64,000 nucleotides of DNA from Perkinsus olseni (lineage: Eukaryota; Perkinsozoa; Perkinsida; Perkinsidae), in contig JABANP010000024.1 of the NCBI GenBank assembly GCA_013115135.1, positions 124,001 to 188,000 on the forward strand, given 5' to 3'. A program made the position numbers and the translations under genes. Each line of letters starts with the position of its first letter. Position 1 is the first letter of the stretch. Shown here in pieces: positions 1 through 10,714 of the stretch. The notes beneath the pieces were generated by a model, which saw only the letters and a program-made list of their open reading frames with translations, searched no databases and was not told the origin of the DNA.

Positions 1-302
1 GAACAGCGCCAGGGACAGATCACTGGGTATGGCGACACTCATCCACATCAATAACAACTGTGCTGCTGCCAGTAGTATTGATAGTACTACAGTCTCGTAC
101 GGGTATAAGAGGAGGTAACTGGCACGAGGTGAGTTACCGGTCAGCTGCCAACTTGCCGCAGACTACACCGGAGTCTTCTCGAGAGACGACACGAAGAGCC
201 AGACTACACGGGCGAAGCTAGTTATCCCAGTGAGGAGCCAGAACGATCGAAGACCCAGCCACGACTGAGGTAGGTATCTGAGCAGCAACGCTGACACTCG
301 CA

Positions 303-800
303 ATGGAGGAGGCAGACCACCTCCTATATTCAAGATCGAGCAGTACCAAGGCTATGAACCAGCAGAATGAGTGGATGAGAGGGCTGAAGCAGGGACATGA
401 GTTGACGCTCCCACAGAGGTTGACTTCACTACGTGAGGACAACGTAAGACGCTGCATAGATCTTGTCATAAAACATGAGAGCAGCCGCGGTAATACCAGC
501 ATTACCAGTCGCCAAGAATCCACAGCATACCTGAAGGATTCAGAGGCCCAACTATATCAGGACAATCCACTATTCATGGACACAGAATATCAGCCCCCTG
601 CTAGCCTGCTGTGGCGCATAGGAGAGCTACAGCCGTCAGAAGCGGTATCAAGCGCAGCGACAGATCCTGCCAACCCGCACAAGCGGAGTGAATCGCACGA
701 TGTGAATCCTACCCTCTTGACCAAGTTTGTGAAGGGCCATCTCCTAGGGGGTAGAGATCGGGCGCAAGAATATAACTGTGGATCAGCTTCGCTCCGCTAG
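303..800 (+). CDS. Hypothetical ORF, 165 codons
   Basis: An open frame begins with ATG at 303 and ends with TAG at 800. The product is polar, rich in Ser and Arg, and shows no signal peptide, membrane segment or motif I recognise. It may be the last exon of a gene that begins before the window, since exon-like sequence continues upstream of 303 without a clear promoter. A 17-base match to the universal small-subunit rRNA 530 loop lies inside it (481-497), so part of the frame could be fortuitous. Support is frame length only. Confidence 0.25.
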   Translation: MEEADHLLYSRSSSTKAMNQQNEWMRGLKQGHELTLPQRLTSLREDNVRRCIDLVIKHESSRGNTSITSRQESTAYLKDSEAQLYQDNPLFMDTEYQPPASLLWRIGELQPSEAVSSAATDPANPHKRSESHDVNPTLLTKFVKGHLLGGRDRAQEYNCGSASLR

Positions 801-1114
801 CAACATGCTCTTTCGTACCTCATGTATCCTCAGCGGGACCATGAGGATGAACATATAATATGGTATCATCAGGACCCCCAGCTCCACCACGCAATCAGCA
901 ATCTGTAACACATGGGTAGGTCTACCAGAGCCTGGCACCCATCCACCTACATCATCCTCTCCGCAAAGTGCTGCCCCTATTCTCGTGGTGGTCAGTGGAG
1001 CTGTTGTTGGCTCTACTGACATCACAATAACCCTATCGCTGGTTACCACAGAATGCTTAACAACACGACAGCATGGATCGAGGAGTAGAGAATAAACTGA
1101 TATGAATAGCTTTA
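801..1114. other. Gap with no supported gene
   Basis: Open frames here are short and have no recognisable content. A minus-strand frame (783-1118) has a hydrophobic stretch but no homology I can name. The core AGCGGAGCGAAGC occurs on the minus strand at 786-798 and is shared with two introns elsewhere in the window. Confidence 0.4.
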
Positions 1115-2477
1115 TCAAGTCATATTAATTTCGTCAACACGATGGCCATCCACCGGGAAGTACTTCATCAACTTCGGATCATCCAAGGCGTACCCCCACG
1201 CCCAGATATCGTCAGCCTTAGTCTGCACCAACAGCATGCCCGTCCTCAGCCCATGCTGCCTTGACGAGTACTCCTCTCGTGCTGGCTCATCACGCTTCGC
1301 TCTGAATACTCGGTACCCTTTCGATAAGGCTAGCGCCAGGGCCATCTCGAAGTCCTCCTTACCCATAGCACGTGTCCTAGCATCGCAACAACAGTCTCGC
1401 CACAGCTTCTCTGCAGTCGTTCTTAACCGACCGGTAGGCACCGGAACGTAGGTCCTGTGCTCCTCTGAGCGATCTGTCCGCTCAGCAACCCGCACTGCTA
1501 TCTTGGTAGTCGACTCTGGCGGGGAGGTTTCATTACGCCGCGTTACTCCTGCCCTATACGCCCGCCGGCTCTCCACACCCTGGGCATGCTCGCTGTACTC
1601 GTGTCCGACAACTCGTGGTTGTTGCTGTCTTCCAATCCCAGTCCCCGAGCGAGGCTTCCGATTTATCTCACCAGTCGACGCCGGAATGGGTACGGACCTC
1701 TCCGGGGACGCTCCTCGCCGGGAAGCTCGAGCCGCGGAACGGGCAGGAGCCCGCCCGCTTTTCTGTGGCCCATCAAACATAGGAGGTTCTTCTGCTGGCA
1801 CCACGTTAGGGACAGACTCAGGGATGCTTTGTAGAGCTAATGGTAGGTTGAGTACAGAAGGTCGGGACGGCTGATACATGGAAGGCTGCAGGGAATCGCC
1901 CTAACAAGGAGCACGAGTAGCATGCCCAGTACTCCCCAGCTGGGAGTGAGACTACTTCAGAGCTCTGCTGTAAGTCAAACCCATACTCTGAGGTGGGATA
2001 TGGGCATGGTAGGGCAGCTCTAGCGACTTCACCATCATCCTGCACCAAGGATTTTGCAGCCTCCTACTGAAAGAGCAAATGATACCCATCCTGTTAGCGA
2101 GCCATACCTGTCGTAGCTCATCCTCTTGTTCGTACACCTGGCATACCGTAGCAGCCACGACCGAGAGTGGATGCTCGACAACCTCATCTTTCCCATACAG
2201 GTACCGCAAGATGACCGGTAATTTCTCCAACTGAGCAAGGCGCTGAGGGGCACTTGAGCTCAGCAGTAGTAGCCATCACCAAAACTTCCGCCTGCTTTCC
2301 TGTACAGAAGCCTGTGCGTATCAGCAACTCCTCCAACTCCTCATCACTAGCGCCAGGGTTCTGCCACAGTACTTGTACTAAGAACAACATGGAGCGAATC
2401 TCCAGGTCTCTGGATAGAGGCACTGGAAGGGACGATGCTGTGAACATGAGAAACAAGCCTGTGGAAGTTGAGCACAT
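1115..2477 (-). CDS. Uncharacterised protein, tandem paralog A (3 exons)
   Basis: Spliced model: exon 1 2477-2280, exon 2 2230-2108, exon 3 1870-1115. All junctions are GT-AG in phase 0 and give 358 residues. The function is unknown. The N-terminal part carries LLIRTGFCTGKQAEVL and EKLPVILRYLYGKDEV; a long Arg/Pro/Ser-rich middle follows; the C-terminal block holds GYRVFRAK and WAWGYALDD. The same blocks, in the same order and with introns at the same places, occur in the next gene upstream (2648-3679), so the two are tandem duplicates. The second intron is 237 nt here against 81 nt in the paralog. No signal peptide or transmembrane helix is evident. The start is the first ATG that keeps the shared block in frame and could be further upstream. 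Confidence 0.6.
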
Positions 2478-2647
2478 CTTTGGCCCCTCTCATGAAGCTA
2501 CTGCGATGGTGGCTGCAATGACGAGTGGCTGCAACAGGTGGCGAAGACACCGTGGTGTGCAATTAACCACTACTAAAGCAAGTACTCCATCATAAAAACG
2601 AAATCCATTTTAAGAGAACTACAGACGCTCAGGGCATCGTCAGCGAC

Positions 2648-3679
2648 TCAGTAACTTATTTCTTCGACCTTCGTCGGCTCATTGAGGAACCATTTACGAG
2701 CGTTATCATCACCTATCTTATAGCCCCAAGACCACACTCCTTTTCTCGATTCCCCACCATTGGGAAGTGGGACCTCCACGAAGTACTCGCCGGTCACCAT
2801 ATCATGAGCATGCTCTAGTCCGTGTCTGCAGTCGATCTTGGTACGGAAGACTCTATAACCCAGCGACAGAGCCGTGGCCACCTCCATCTCAATCTCCTCT
2901 CTGGTCATCTTGATCTCATTGATACGACTATCGTTGGCCGTTCTGATATCAGCGTATCCACCACCGCAGCTGCGAGGATACGACTCAGCTTCACGGTACG
3001 GTTTCCGGTACTCCATTGACCGCTCCGGCACGTTAACGGGTCTCGTTTGAGAATTCCGAAGATCAGCGGAAGCTTGAGGTACAACTCCTGACGATCTGCA
3101 GGACCATTCAGGTGAGGAGTCTCTCGGGTAATCCGCATCCCCTCTGTCAGGGGAGACGGTATCGGAAGATGGTTTACAGTAGGACGACGACGACCCTCCG
3201 GTGGCTGCTGCCTGAGAGAGCATCGTGAGCGATTGCACAGCCCAGGTCCGCCCGTAGGAAGAGCGTCAGGGCACTACGACCGTCCTTACTACCATATATG
3301 TCCTGGTCTCTTCCTGATAGACCTGACAGACAGCCCTCGCAACATCAGCATCAGGGTGCTGAGACACGCCGCCTTCAGGGAAGAGGTGGAACAGCACAAC
3401 AGGCAACTTGCTGATCTGAGGAAGGACGGCACTCGGAGGCCCCGAGGACAGAGAGGAAGACTCTACCAGCGCATCAGCTTGCATTCCGGTACAGTAGCCT
3501 GTACGTAGTAGTATGTCCCGGTAAACCTCATCAGGCACGTCATCATAGTCGCTATAGTAGCATCTTGACAGGACCAGGACCACCATAAGGCGCTTCTCTA
3601 GTTCTAAATCCAGCTGTTGGCCGCTTCCCCGTGAGCACCCTCCGTAGAAGTAGCCATGCTGTTCAAGCTCGGGAGACAT
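2648..3679 (-). CDS. Uncharacterised protein, tandem paralog B (3 exons)
   Basis: Spliced model: exon 1 3679-3467, exon 2 3415-3293, exon 3 3211-2648. The three exons are 213, 123 and 564 nt, all phase 0, giving 299 residues. Shared blocks with paralog A are LLRTGYCTGMQADAL, SKLPVVLFHLFPEGG, AVCQVYQEE and, at the C-terminus, GYRVFRTK and WSWGYKIGDD. The second exon is exactly 41 codons in both genes. Between the conserved ends lies a variable, Ser- and Arg-rich segment. I recognise no domain. The two genes lie head to tail about 170 bp apart, and this one is upstream on the transcribed strand. Confidence 0.62.
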
Positions 3680-3825
3680 CTAAGTACCATCGACCTTCAT
3701 CAACGTTGCCGGGATTACGACTGAGTCCGCTGCTATTGGTGGACCGAAAGCTGACGAGCCGGGCTTCTTAGGTCACTGAACCTCAATTCAAGTGCACGTG
3801 ATGATCTTTGCTGAGACGCAAAAAG

Positions 3826-3900
3826 CACCCCTAGTGGGAATCGAACCCACGCCCTTTGCCACCAGAGTGCTCCCAGCAGTAAGTGATAATTCCCTCCGCC
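3826..3900 (-). other. tRNA 3'-half-like sequence with adjacent hairpin
   Basis: On the minus strand a perfect T-arm (GTGGG TTCGATT CCCAC) containing a B-box is followed by an acceptor-like 3' strand and a T-run. An AAAGGGC variable-arm-like stretch precedes it, resembling the same part of the tRNA-Leu at 52974-53053. No matching D-arm, anticodon arm or acceptor 5' strand can be folded, so this is more likely a tRNA-derived fragment or SINE relic than a gene. Just beyond it, GTAAGTGA and TCACTTAC form an inverted repeat (about 3879-3909). Confidence 0.35.
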
Positions 3901-4461
3901 GTCACTTACAGGGCGAATTGCAACAACTTCCAGGGAATTTTGAGCTTCCGCCAACTATAAAATTGACTTTGCCCGACGGAGCGATTTTCCGATAATAACC
4001 ACGCCCCCCCCCCTTCGGCTGGAGCCACTCTATTTTATTGTGTGATGTATAGGGGGTCTTCTCGGCTTGGTGTATTGAAAGAAGAGCGAGACCGTACGTG
4101 CTCATGGGAATGGGTAATTTCCAAAATACAAGGTACAAGATTTAAGGAAGCATCTTCAGGGTTTTGGGAGGGGTTTCGGGTTTCCCGTTTCCGCCTTCAC
4201 CCACGATTCGGGCTTTTTTCTGTTGCCTTCGTCTGACTGCCGCACGCGCTTCCTTGGATTTTGTACCATTCTCTTGGATTTTGTACTTGACCCTCACAGG
4301 AACTGAGGTGCTTCTCTGCTGAGTAAGCCGAGATTGGCTACCCGTTGGGCTCGGTCACGCTGTTCCGAGTGGTATGGTAACTAGTGCGCAAACTCCATGT
4401 GCCCAGCGCTTTCTCACTCCGATACCGTCACTACTGCTTTCCTGCAGTGGTAATTACTCTA
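3901..4461. other. Intergenic, upstream of secreted-protein array
   Basis: No gene is supported. There is a C-run near 4007, and a direct repeat of CTTGGATTTTGTAC at about 4252 and 4274. The segment lies between the divergent paralog pair (minus) and the first gene of the secreted array (plus), so it may hold promoters for one or both. Confidence 0.4.
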
Positions 4462-5385
4462 ATGTCGACTACCCCAGCCACCATCATCATCGTAGCTGCG
4501 TTGCTCACCAACCTACCCCTCTCTCTTGCGGCGGCTAGGCCTCAACCACACGATGATGTAAGAACGTCCATAGCAGTAGGTGGCTCTTGTCATGATGGTG
4601 GTAGTGGATAACTGGTTAATGGAGTGTGTTGCATAGCCTAGTTAGACTTTATTACGCTTACTCCTCTTAGGCCTTTCCCCGCCTCACCGACAGCCGTCTC
4701 AAGGTCAAAGACCACTCTGCTCGCTGTACCTATACTAACGGCGAGGTCAGTACAAAGAAGCGGTCGAAACTGGTAGTTAGTGTTGGGAGGAGTGGCGTGC
4801 CACAGACGATGACTATCACATGCCCTGAGGCTCCTGGCCTAAAGGCGTTTACCAGCAGCTTGTAAGTGACCGGCTAGGCGAGAGCAGTGCTGCCTGTTTC
4901 TTCATCTCTTCATTCTCTGTAGTACGGACAAAGGAAGGCCGGGTAACCTCCTTGCGGGGGTGCAGTTCCGTCACCCGGAAGACCAGCGCGAATTCGTGTT
5001 TGACGAAGCCCCACCGGAGGCGACAGGCTTGGACCCGCTCAGAGACCTCGACAACTCGACTTTGCGCGAGGCCATGGCCGACTTGAACTGGGTCGCTCGC
5101 GAGTTGAAATTATCGGCTGCTTCCGCCGAGTTCGTCACAGCGGAACAGTTGGCGACGATGGTGGGCGGGCGCGAGACGCTCATAGAGTTGCAAAGGGTGT
5201 GTTATACTGTGGTAGTGGGTATGATGAAGTGGTTTCGTACATACAGAAGCACTTGCGACTTTTATGGTATAGTCTCTACAATTGCTGTCAACACTGCTAT
5301 AAACAGTAGTAGTTGGCAGCTCACTGAGGAGAAGTCCATTTGGCACATAAAGAGAGGTAATGAGAACAAAACGAAAAAGAAGTAG
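4462..5385 (+). CDS. Secreted-protein family copy 1 (3 exons)
   Basis: Spliced model: exons 4462-4557, 4671-4861 and 4923-5385, giving 249 residues in frame. Exon 1 encodes a signal peptide (hydrophobic run IIIVAALLTNLPLSLAAA) ending just before a phase-0 donor at GATGAT/gtaaga. Exon 2 is 191 nt, as in every copy. Exon 3 carries the hallmark FDEAPPEATGLDPLRDL and, near the end, CDFYG followed by AVNTAI. Function is unknown. The secreted nature and tandem amplification suggest a surface or exported product, which is inference. The C-terminus is Lys/Asn rich. It is the first gene of the array and is separated from copy 2 by about 500 bp. Confidence 0.75.
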
Positions 5386-5881
5386 AATAAGAAGGGAGGT
5401 CGTTTGGAATGAGCCGACCTCGAAGGAATGGTGTAATAGGCGAGTCTTCCACTTGCGTATTTACCAAGTCGCTTTGTTTCCACTGCGTCATGGCATGTCG
5501 AGAAGAGAGTGATGATGTATGGTGTTGTTGCTGTTGCTGCTGGGTTGTTGTGTTCAACTGGATCCCTTACGGGAGGTGCCAGTTCGATCTTTGCTAATGT
5601 TGCTGGAGACAATTCCTCTACTCGTAGGTTCTCACCTCTCGTCGTTGCTGCACTCACCATCATGTGGACTCGGAAGCTTCGGTTGGTAGTCTTCTCAGCG
5701 CTCAGTCGAAGACAGCGAAGTCGGGCGCGTTTACTGTAATTATCACGTCTTTATCTGTCGAGTAAGGCGTGTATCATCTATGAAGCATACTAGGCGGCAG
5801 TGAACCTCGACAAGTATGGACCGCTGCACCGCAAGTGTTGCTCCCTACCTGTTACTCCTCCGCAGTGTCTAGCCTACTCTA

Positions 5882-6855
5882 ATGTCCCCTAGACCATCCC
5901 CCGTCATCATCGTAGCTGTGTTGCTCACCAACCTACCCCTCTCTCTTGGGGCGGCGGCTAGGCCTCAACCACACGATGATGTAAGAACGTCCATCACAGT
6001 AAGTGGCTGGTAGTGGACAAGCACTGATCTCTCCATCTGGTTTACGTTGCTGCTGGCGATGTCTTGTAGAGTGTGTTGAATAGCATCTCATTAGAGTCCC
6101 TTGCCCTCCCTCAGGACTTCCCTCCGCTCACTGGCAGCTCCATCACACGCGGAAACGAAGCCGTTTACTGTACATTCAAGAGCGGCGATCCCAAGAGAAC
6201 GGGCCACGCATATCTGAGAGTGAGCGTTGGGAGAAGGGGCCTATTGGAAACTAAGTCGGTCATATGCCCTGCGACGGAGACCAGCATGTCGTTTGAGAGC
6301 GGATTGTGAGTTGCAGACGATGGTAGTGTGGTTTGGTATCGCTTTCCTTGCAGTTCCGCCATTGCCTGTCCGTTGTGCAGTCGGTCTGAAAACCTCCTTA
6401 CTTACATGATGCTTCGATCCCCGAATGACACACGCAAGTTCCAATTCGATACGCGCCCCCCTCCGGATACGGGTTCGGATCCGCTAAAGAAAGTCGGAGA
6501 ACCCGCTGTAGGCCTCTTACGCGGGAAGATGACCGCCCTAGCGACGACCGTTAGGAAGCTCGGATTGCCATCATTCCGCAGTGTTATCACGGATGAGCTT
6601 TTAAGAGACAGACCGGATGGTAAGAAGGCCCTCGCGGACTTGAAGGGTGTCTGTGGTACTGTCAAGTGGGGCATGATCGAAGAGTTTGGCTCCTTTTATG
6701 GTGCCTGTGATACTTACGCCGACTCGGCTGAGGCTGCCGTGAACACCGCCGTGAGTAAAGGATGGCGATTCCATCGTTACGGGGGTATCAGACACATTAC
6801 CAGGCCTGACCCGAACATGAAAGAAGGCGGAGAAAAGGAGTCCGCTGAGAAGTGA
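5882..6855 (+). CDS. Secreted-protein family copy 2 (3 exons)
   Basis: Exons 5882-5980, 6115-6305 and 6354-6855 join in frame to give 263 residues. The signal peptide (VIIVAVLLTNLPLSLGAA) is nearly identical to those of copies 1 and 5. Exon 2 is 191 nt and ends in a phase-2 donor like the others. Exon 3 has the family block FDTRPPPDTGSDPLKKV, then CDTYADSAEAAVNTAV, and a charged tail rich in Lys and Glu. An extra short Cys-containing stretch at the start of exon 3 (SAIACPLCSRSENLL) differs from the other copies. Its last 60 residues resemble the orphan fragment at 8690-8940. Function unknown. Confidence 0.75.
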
Positions 6856-7544
6856 TTGAAGGCTTGGACCGATACTTTATTATTCATCAAGTCTTTGTAT
6901 CAATACCATGTCGAGTATGGGAAGGTTATCGTGTACTGTGTTGTTGTTGTTGTTGCTGCTGGGCTGTTGAGTTCATCTGGATCCGATGTATGGAGTTGCG
7001 CGTCGAAGATGCTTCATTGAAGGCCCCCCAGATTACGCTACTACCTCGAGTGAAGTGTCAGTGGCACTGTGGCAGGATCTTGAGATTTTTATCTGTGACC
7101 GAAGCTTCTTTTGTTTGGGCCAGGTGTATGGTAGAGGAGGTAGCCGAAGACAAGCTGAAGAGTGGCCATCTATCGACGCAGTACTGTGATCTGTTTACAG
7201 GAAGAGCCCTATTAGATACAATCTCAACGCTCATGTCCGTGCAGTCCGCCTTGGTGGTAATGGTATCCTCACAGGAGCTGCCAGGGTGTTGTCATTGATA
7301 GCGAGGGCTAGCGTCGAGAGCTCTCTGTGTCATCTCTCTACATCAGCTTGGGTCCAGAATGACTTGTACTTCTCGGTTGTTGGTGGATGCCTGGCTTAAC
7401 CGTGGTGGCTCAGTCTTGCCTGGAAGACCTATCTCAGCTTGAGAAGAAGCCAATTACCGTCCCCAGGCGTGATAGTGAACCCAACAGAGCGTATGATGGC
7501 GATTCCCATGTTGTAGTCTTTGAATTCCGACTGAACCCTTTGCC
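6856..7544 (+). other. Spacer between array copies 2 and 3
   Basis: No supported gene. The first part (about 6890-6990, including a GTTGTTGTTGTTGTTGCTGCTG run) is similar to the sequence downstream of copy 1 (about 5485-5570), so the 3' flank was duplicated with the gene. A frame open from 6852 to 7298 covers this flank and is not convincing. Confidence 0.45.
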
Positions 7545-8407
7545 ATGATAGGACATCCGTCTATCGCTGCTGCCGCCGTTGTCGTCGTATCGCTATCAAG
7601 GTTAACCATCTGTCTGGGCGCGGTGATGAGGCATGAGGATCCTCCTATTTACGAGGACGTGCCCGTTTACGTAATGGACACCTACTCGGAGGAGTGTATT
7701 CAACAGCGCTCACTCTTCTGCTGTTCTTTCAGGACTTCCCCCTACTGTCCGTCTCTTCCCTGTGGACCAAAGATAACACCCCTATTTGTTACTATACCGC
7801 AGGCACGACCTTTCAGGAGGACTGGGCGTCATTGGAAGTCAGCGTTGGGAGGGACTACGTGCCGCGGACCATGTCCGTCATGTGCCCCAAGATCGATAAC
7901 CACACAGCATTTATGAGCAAGTTGTAAGCAATGCTGGCAATAGCTACGTCACTCAGGATTTGCTCTTCCTGTAGTTCTGACGAGGGACGTTCTGATAACC
8001 TCCTCGTGGAGTATCGGCCCAGTCGTCCACATGATAAACGCAAATACATATTCGACCGACCCCCACCAGAATTTACTGGCTTAGATCCGCTCAGGAAGGT
8101 CGATATATATTTCCTGCTCGAGAGAGTGAGGAACTTGCAAGCAGCTGCACGGCCTCTGAAATCGTCAACTTCTCCTGCATTGCTACGCGAAAGTGATCTC
8201 AAAAAGCTGAAGGGTGGAAAAAAGACAACCAAGGCGTTGAGAGAAGTATGCTCTTCTGTAGTAGTCGCCATAGAGGAGCTGTACGGCAAATTTCGAGGTG
8301 TCTGCGATTCCTATCGCAACAGCTCCAAGGAGGCCGTCGGCACTGCTATAGCCAGAGAGTGGCCGACCGACAAAGAGGGTCTTTTCACGCATTTCATCCA
8401 ACCGTAG
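7545..8407 (+). CDS. Secreted-protein family copy 3 (3 exons)
   Basis: Preferred model: exons 7545-7670, 7733-7923 and 7975-8407, 249 residues. The signal peptide is AAAAVVVVSLSRLTICLGA. The exon 1 donor is not certain: a gtaatg after codon 42 keeps phase 0 and is preferred to a weaker gtgatg after codon 26. Exon 2 encodes SLEVSVGRDYVPRTMSVMC and ends in MSK plus a split codon. Exon 3 has FDRPPPEFTGLDPLRKV and GVCDSYRNSSKEAVGTAI and ends with FTHFIQP. Exon 3 is nearly identical at both ends to copy 4 but differs in the middle (after the LDPLRKV block), which suggests local diversification or gene conversion. Function unknown. Confidence 0.75.
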
Positions 8408-8689
8408 ATGACAGTGGGTAGTGCTCCTCATCGGACGCGGGTTGGGTCTATTGTTGTCCATCAAGTTGTGAATCTTATGATGTATCGACGACGGCCATGA
8501 AGGGTATGCCTAATGATGATGTTCTGTGCAGCTGATGCTCGGCTGTTGTGTTCTGGGCAGTTGCTGCTTTGTCTTGGGTACGACTTCAACTCCATTTCTC
8601 CCTCCTCATTCCTATGCTCATGCCAGCATTATCTGCGCCTACCCTATCCACGTCCCGCAGCGGCAGTTGTAGTGGCACCATGTTCGTGC

Positions 8690-8940
8690 AGTCGGTACTA
8701 ATAGGTTACCATTCCATGATCAGAGGGTTCGGTTCCTTCGCTGGTGCCAATAGAGACTATGGCATCTCTGAGATTGTCCTAAACGCCGCCACACGGCAAA
8801 AATGGCGACTTTTTAAGAATGGAGAGGTGACCCACGTTACGAGATCTGACTCGAAGAAGGGAGAAAGCGGAGAGAAGGAGTCCACTGAGAAGTCGTTGTA
8901 TCAATTCCTTCTCGCCAATGATAAGAGGTCATCATTATAA
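8690..8940 (+). pseudogene. Decayed sixth copy: 3' fragment of the secreted family
   Basis: The frame ending with TAA at 8938-8940 encodes RGFGSFAGANRDYG, then VLNAATRQKWRLFKNGE and a Lys/Glu-rich tail. This matches the last 60-70 residues of copy 2 (FGSFYGACDTYAD, then AVNTAVSKGWRFHRYGG). No exon 1, exon 2 or FDxxPPP block can be found upstream before copy 3. It is therefore a truncated copy, probably not translated. Confidence 0.6.
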
Positions 8941-9076
8941 ATGGTGATATAATATGATATAAAATTAGAATAAATATATTTATATGGTATTTTAATAGTT
9001 TAATATGAATAAATGTAATGTAAATTATTATATAGAATATTTATTGTAATTTATTATAAAATAAAATTATGTGAAA
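8937..9076. repeat. AT-rich island, about 140 bp
   Basis: This stretch is almost pure A and T, in sharp contrast to the roughly balanced composition around it. It begins right at the stop codon of the decayed sixth family copy. No inverted termini are apparent. It could be an AT-rich transposon remnant or an insertion of organellar DNA. Confidence 0.6.
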
Positions 9077-9545
9077 TAAGGCGTGTCGAGGGTGGAAGGA
9101 TTATCGCGTAGCGTGCTCAACATTTCTCTCTGTGATCAGCCTCGTCTGGTTGGGTCAGGTGTATGACCGAATGAGTAGGCAATGACTCACTCGGCTACTA
9201 TCCTTCAGTGGCCTATCGTGATCTAATGCTGCTCACCTTAAACTCAACGTTTGTGTCAGTGCGGTCTACCACCACGTTGATCGTGGTCATATCTTATCAT
9301 GAATTGCCTTAGTGTTGCCATGTGGTCGATAGCGAGTCATCGTGCTCGTCGAGAGCCCCTAGTGCTGCCTTTGTACATCAGATTGAGAATGTCCATAGAT
9401 CGTCGTAAGCTGGTTGGTTAATGCCAGACATGATCGTGGCGGGTCGGTGTTGCTTAGAAGACTGTAGAGAAGACGGAAATTGAGAACCCTCGCATAATAG
9501 CATGTTGCAGTTGTAGTTCGTCTAATTTCGAGTGAACCCTCGATC
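9077..9545. other. Spacer before array copy 4
   Basis: No gene is supported. Only short frames without recognisable content are present. It separates the AT-rich island from the start codon of copy 4. Confidence 0.4.
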
Positions 9546-10370
9546 ATGGTCGCACATCCGTCGATCGGGGCTGCTTCTGCTGCCGTCGTTGCTGTATCGC
9601 TATTCAGCTTGATCCCCTCTCTTGCTGCGGTGGTACGTAGACACCTACTTGGAGAAGTATGTTCAACAGCGCTCGTGCTTCTTCTGTTCTCTCAGGTCTT
9701 CCCCCTACTGGCGATGTTTTATCTAAGGGCCAGAGATAACACCCCTGTTTGTTTCTATGCCGGAGACGCAGCATTCGATGAGAACTGGGACACATTGGAA
9801 GTCAGCGTTGGGAGGGACTACGTGCCGCGGACCATGACCGTCATGTGCCGCAAGTTCGATAACCACACAGCATTTACGAGCAAGTTGTAAGCAATGCTGG
9901 CAATAGCTACGTCACTCAGAATTTGCCTTTCCTGTAGTTCTGACGAGGGACGTTCTGATAACCTCCTCGTGGAGTATCGGCCCAGTCGTCCACATGATAA
10001 ACGCAAATACATATTCGACCGACCCCCACCAGAATTTACTGGCTTAGATCCGCTCAGAAAGGTCGATAAATATTTCGTGCTCGAGAGAGTGAGAAGCTCG
10101 CACACGGCCGCTCAGCATTTGGAGTTGTCAACTTCTCCTGCAATGCTACGCTCACGCGATCTCGAGAAGCTGGAGGGTGGGAAAAAGACATTCAAGGCGT
10201 GGGAAGAAGTATGCGATTTTGTAAAAGAGGCCATAAAAGAGGTATACGGCACAATGCGAGGTGTCTGCGATTCCTATCGCAACAGCTCCAAGGAGGCCGT
10301 CGGCACTGCTATAGCCAGAGAGTGGCCGACCGAAAAAGAGGGTCTTTTCACACATTTCATCCAACCGTAG
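9546..10370 (+). CDS. Secreted-protein family copy 4 (3 exons)
   Basis: Exons 9546-9632, 9696-9886 and 9938-10370 join in frame (87 + 191 + 433 nt), giving 236 residues. The signal peptide is AVVAVSLFSLIPSLAAV, followed at once by the gtacgt donor. Exon 2 encodes SLEVSVGRDYVPRTM. The flanks of exon 3 are almost identical to copy 3, including intron 2 and 60 bp after the stop, whereas residues after the LDPLRKV block differ at many places. Copies 3 and 4 are therefore the most recent pair. Function unknown. Confidence 0.77.
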
Positions 10371-10714
10371 ATGACAGTGGGTAGTGCTTCTCATCGGACG
10401 CGGGTTGGGTCTATTGTTGTCCATCAAGTTGTGAATCCTATGATGTATCGACGACGGCCATGAAGGGTATGCCTAATGATGATGTTCTGTGCAGCTGATG
10501 CTCGGCTGTTGTGTTCTGGGAAGTTGTTCTTCTTTCGTCTTGGTTGCACGAGGTCGGTTTCGTAGACAGAAATTATCCTGATATGGCTGCGAGTGGCAGT
10601 ATGCTAGTAGTGGTATAACCACGTTCCTGTAGTGGTACTAACTTAGTAGGTAATGGCTACTGATGACGATTCTCTCCATGCTGCAGCTTATGATTGGGTG
10701 TCTAGCCTATTCTA

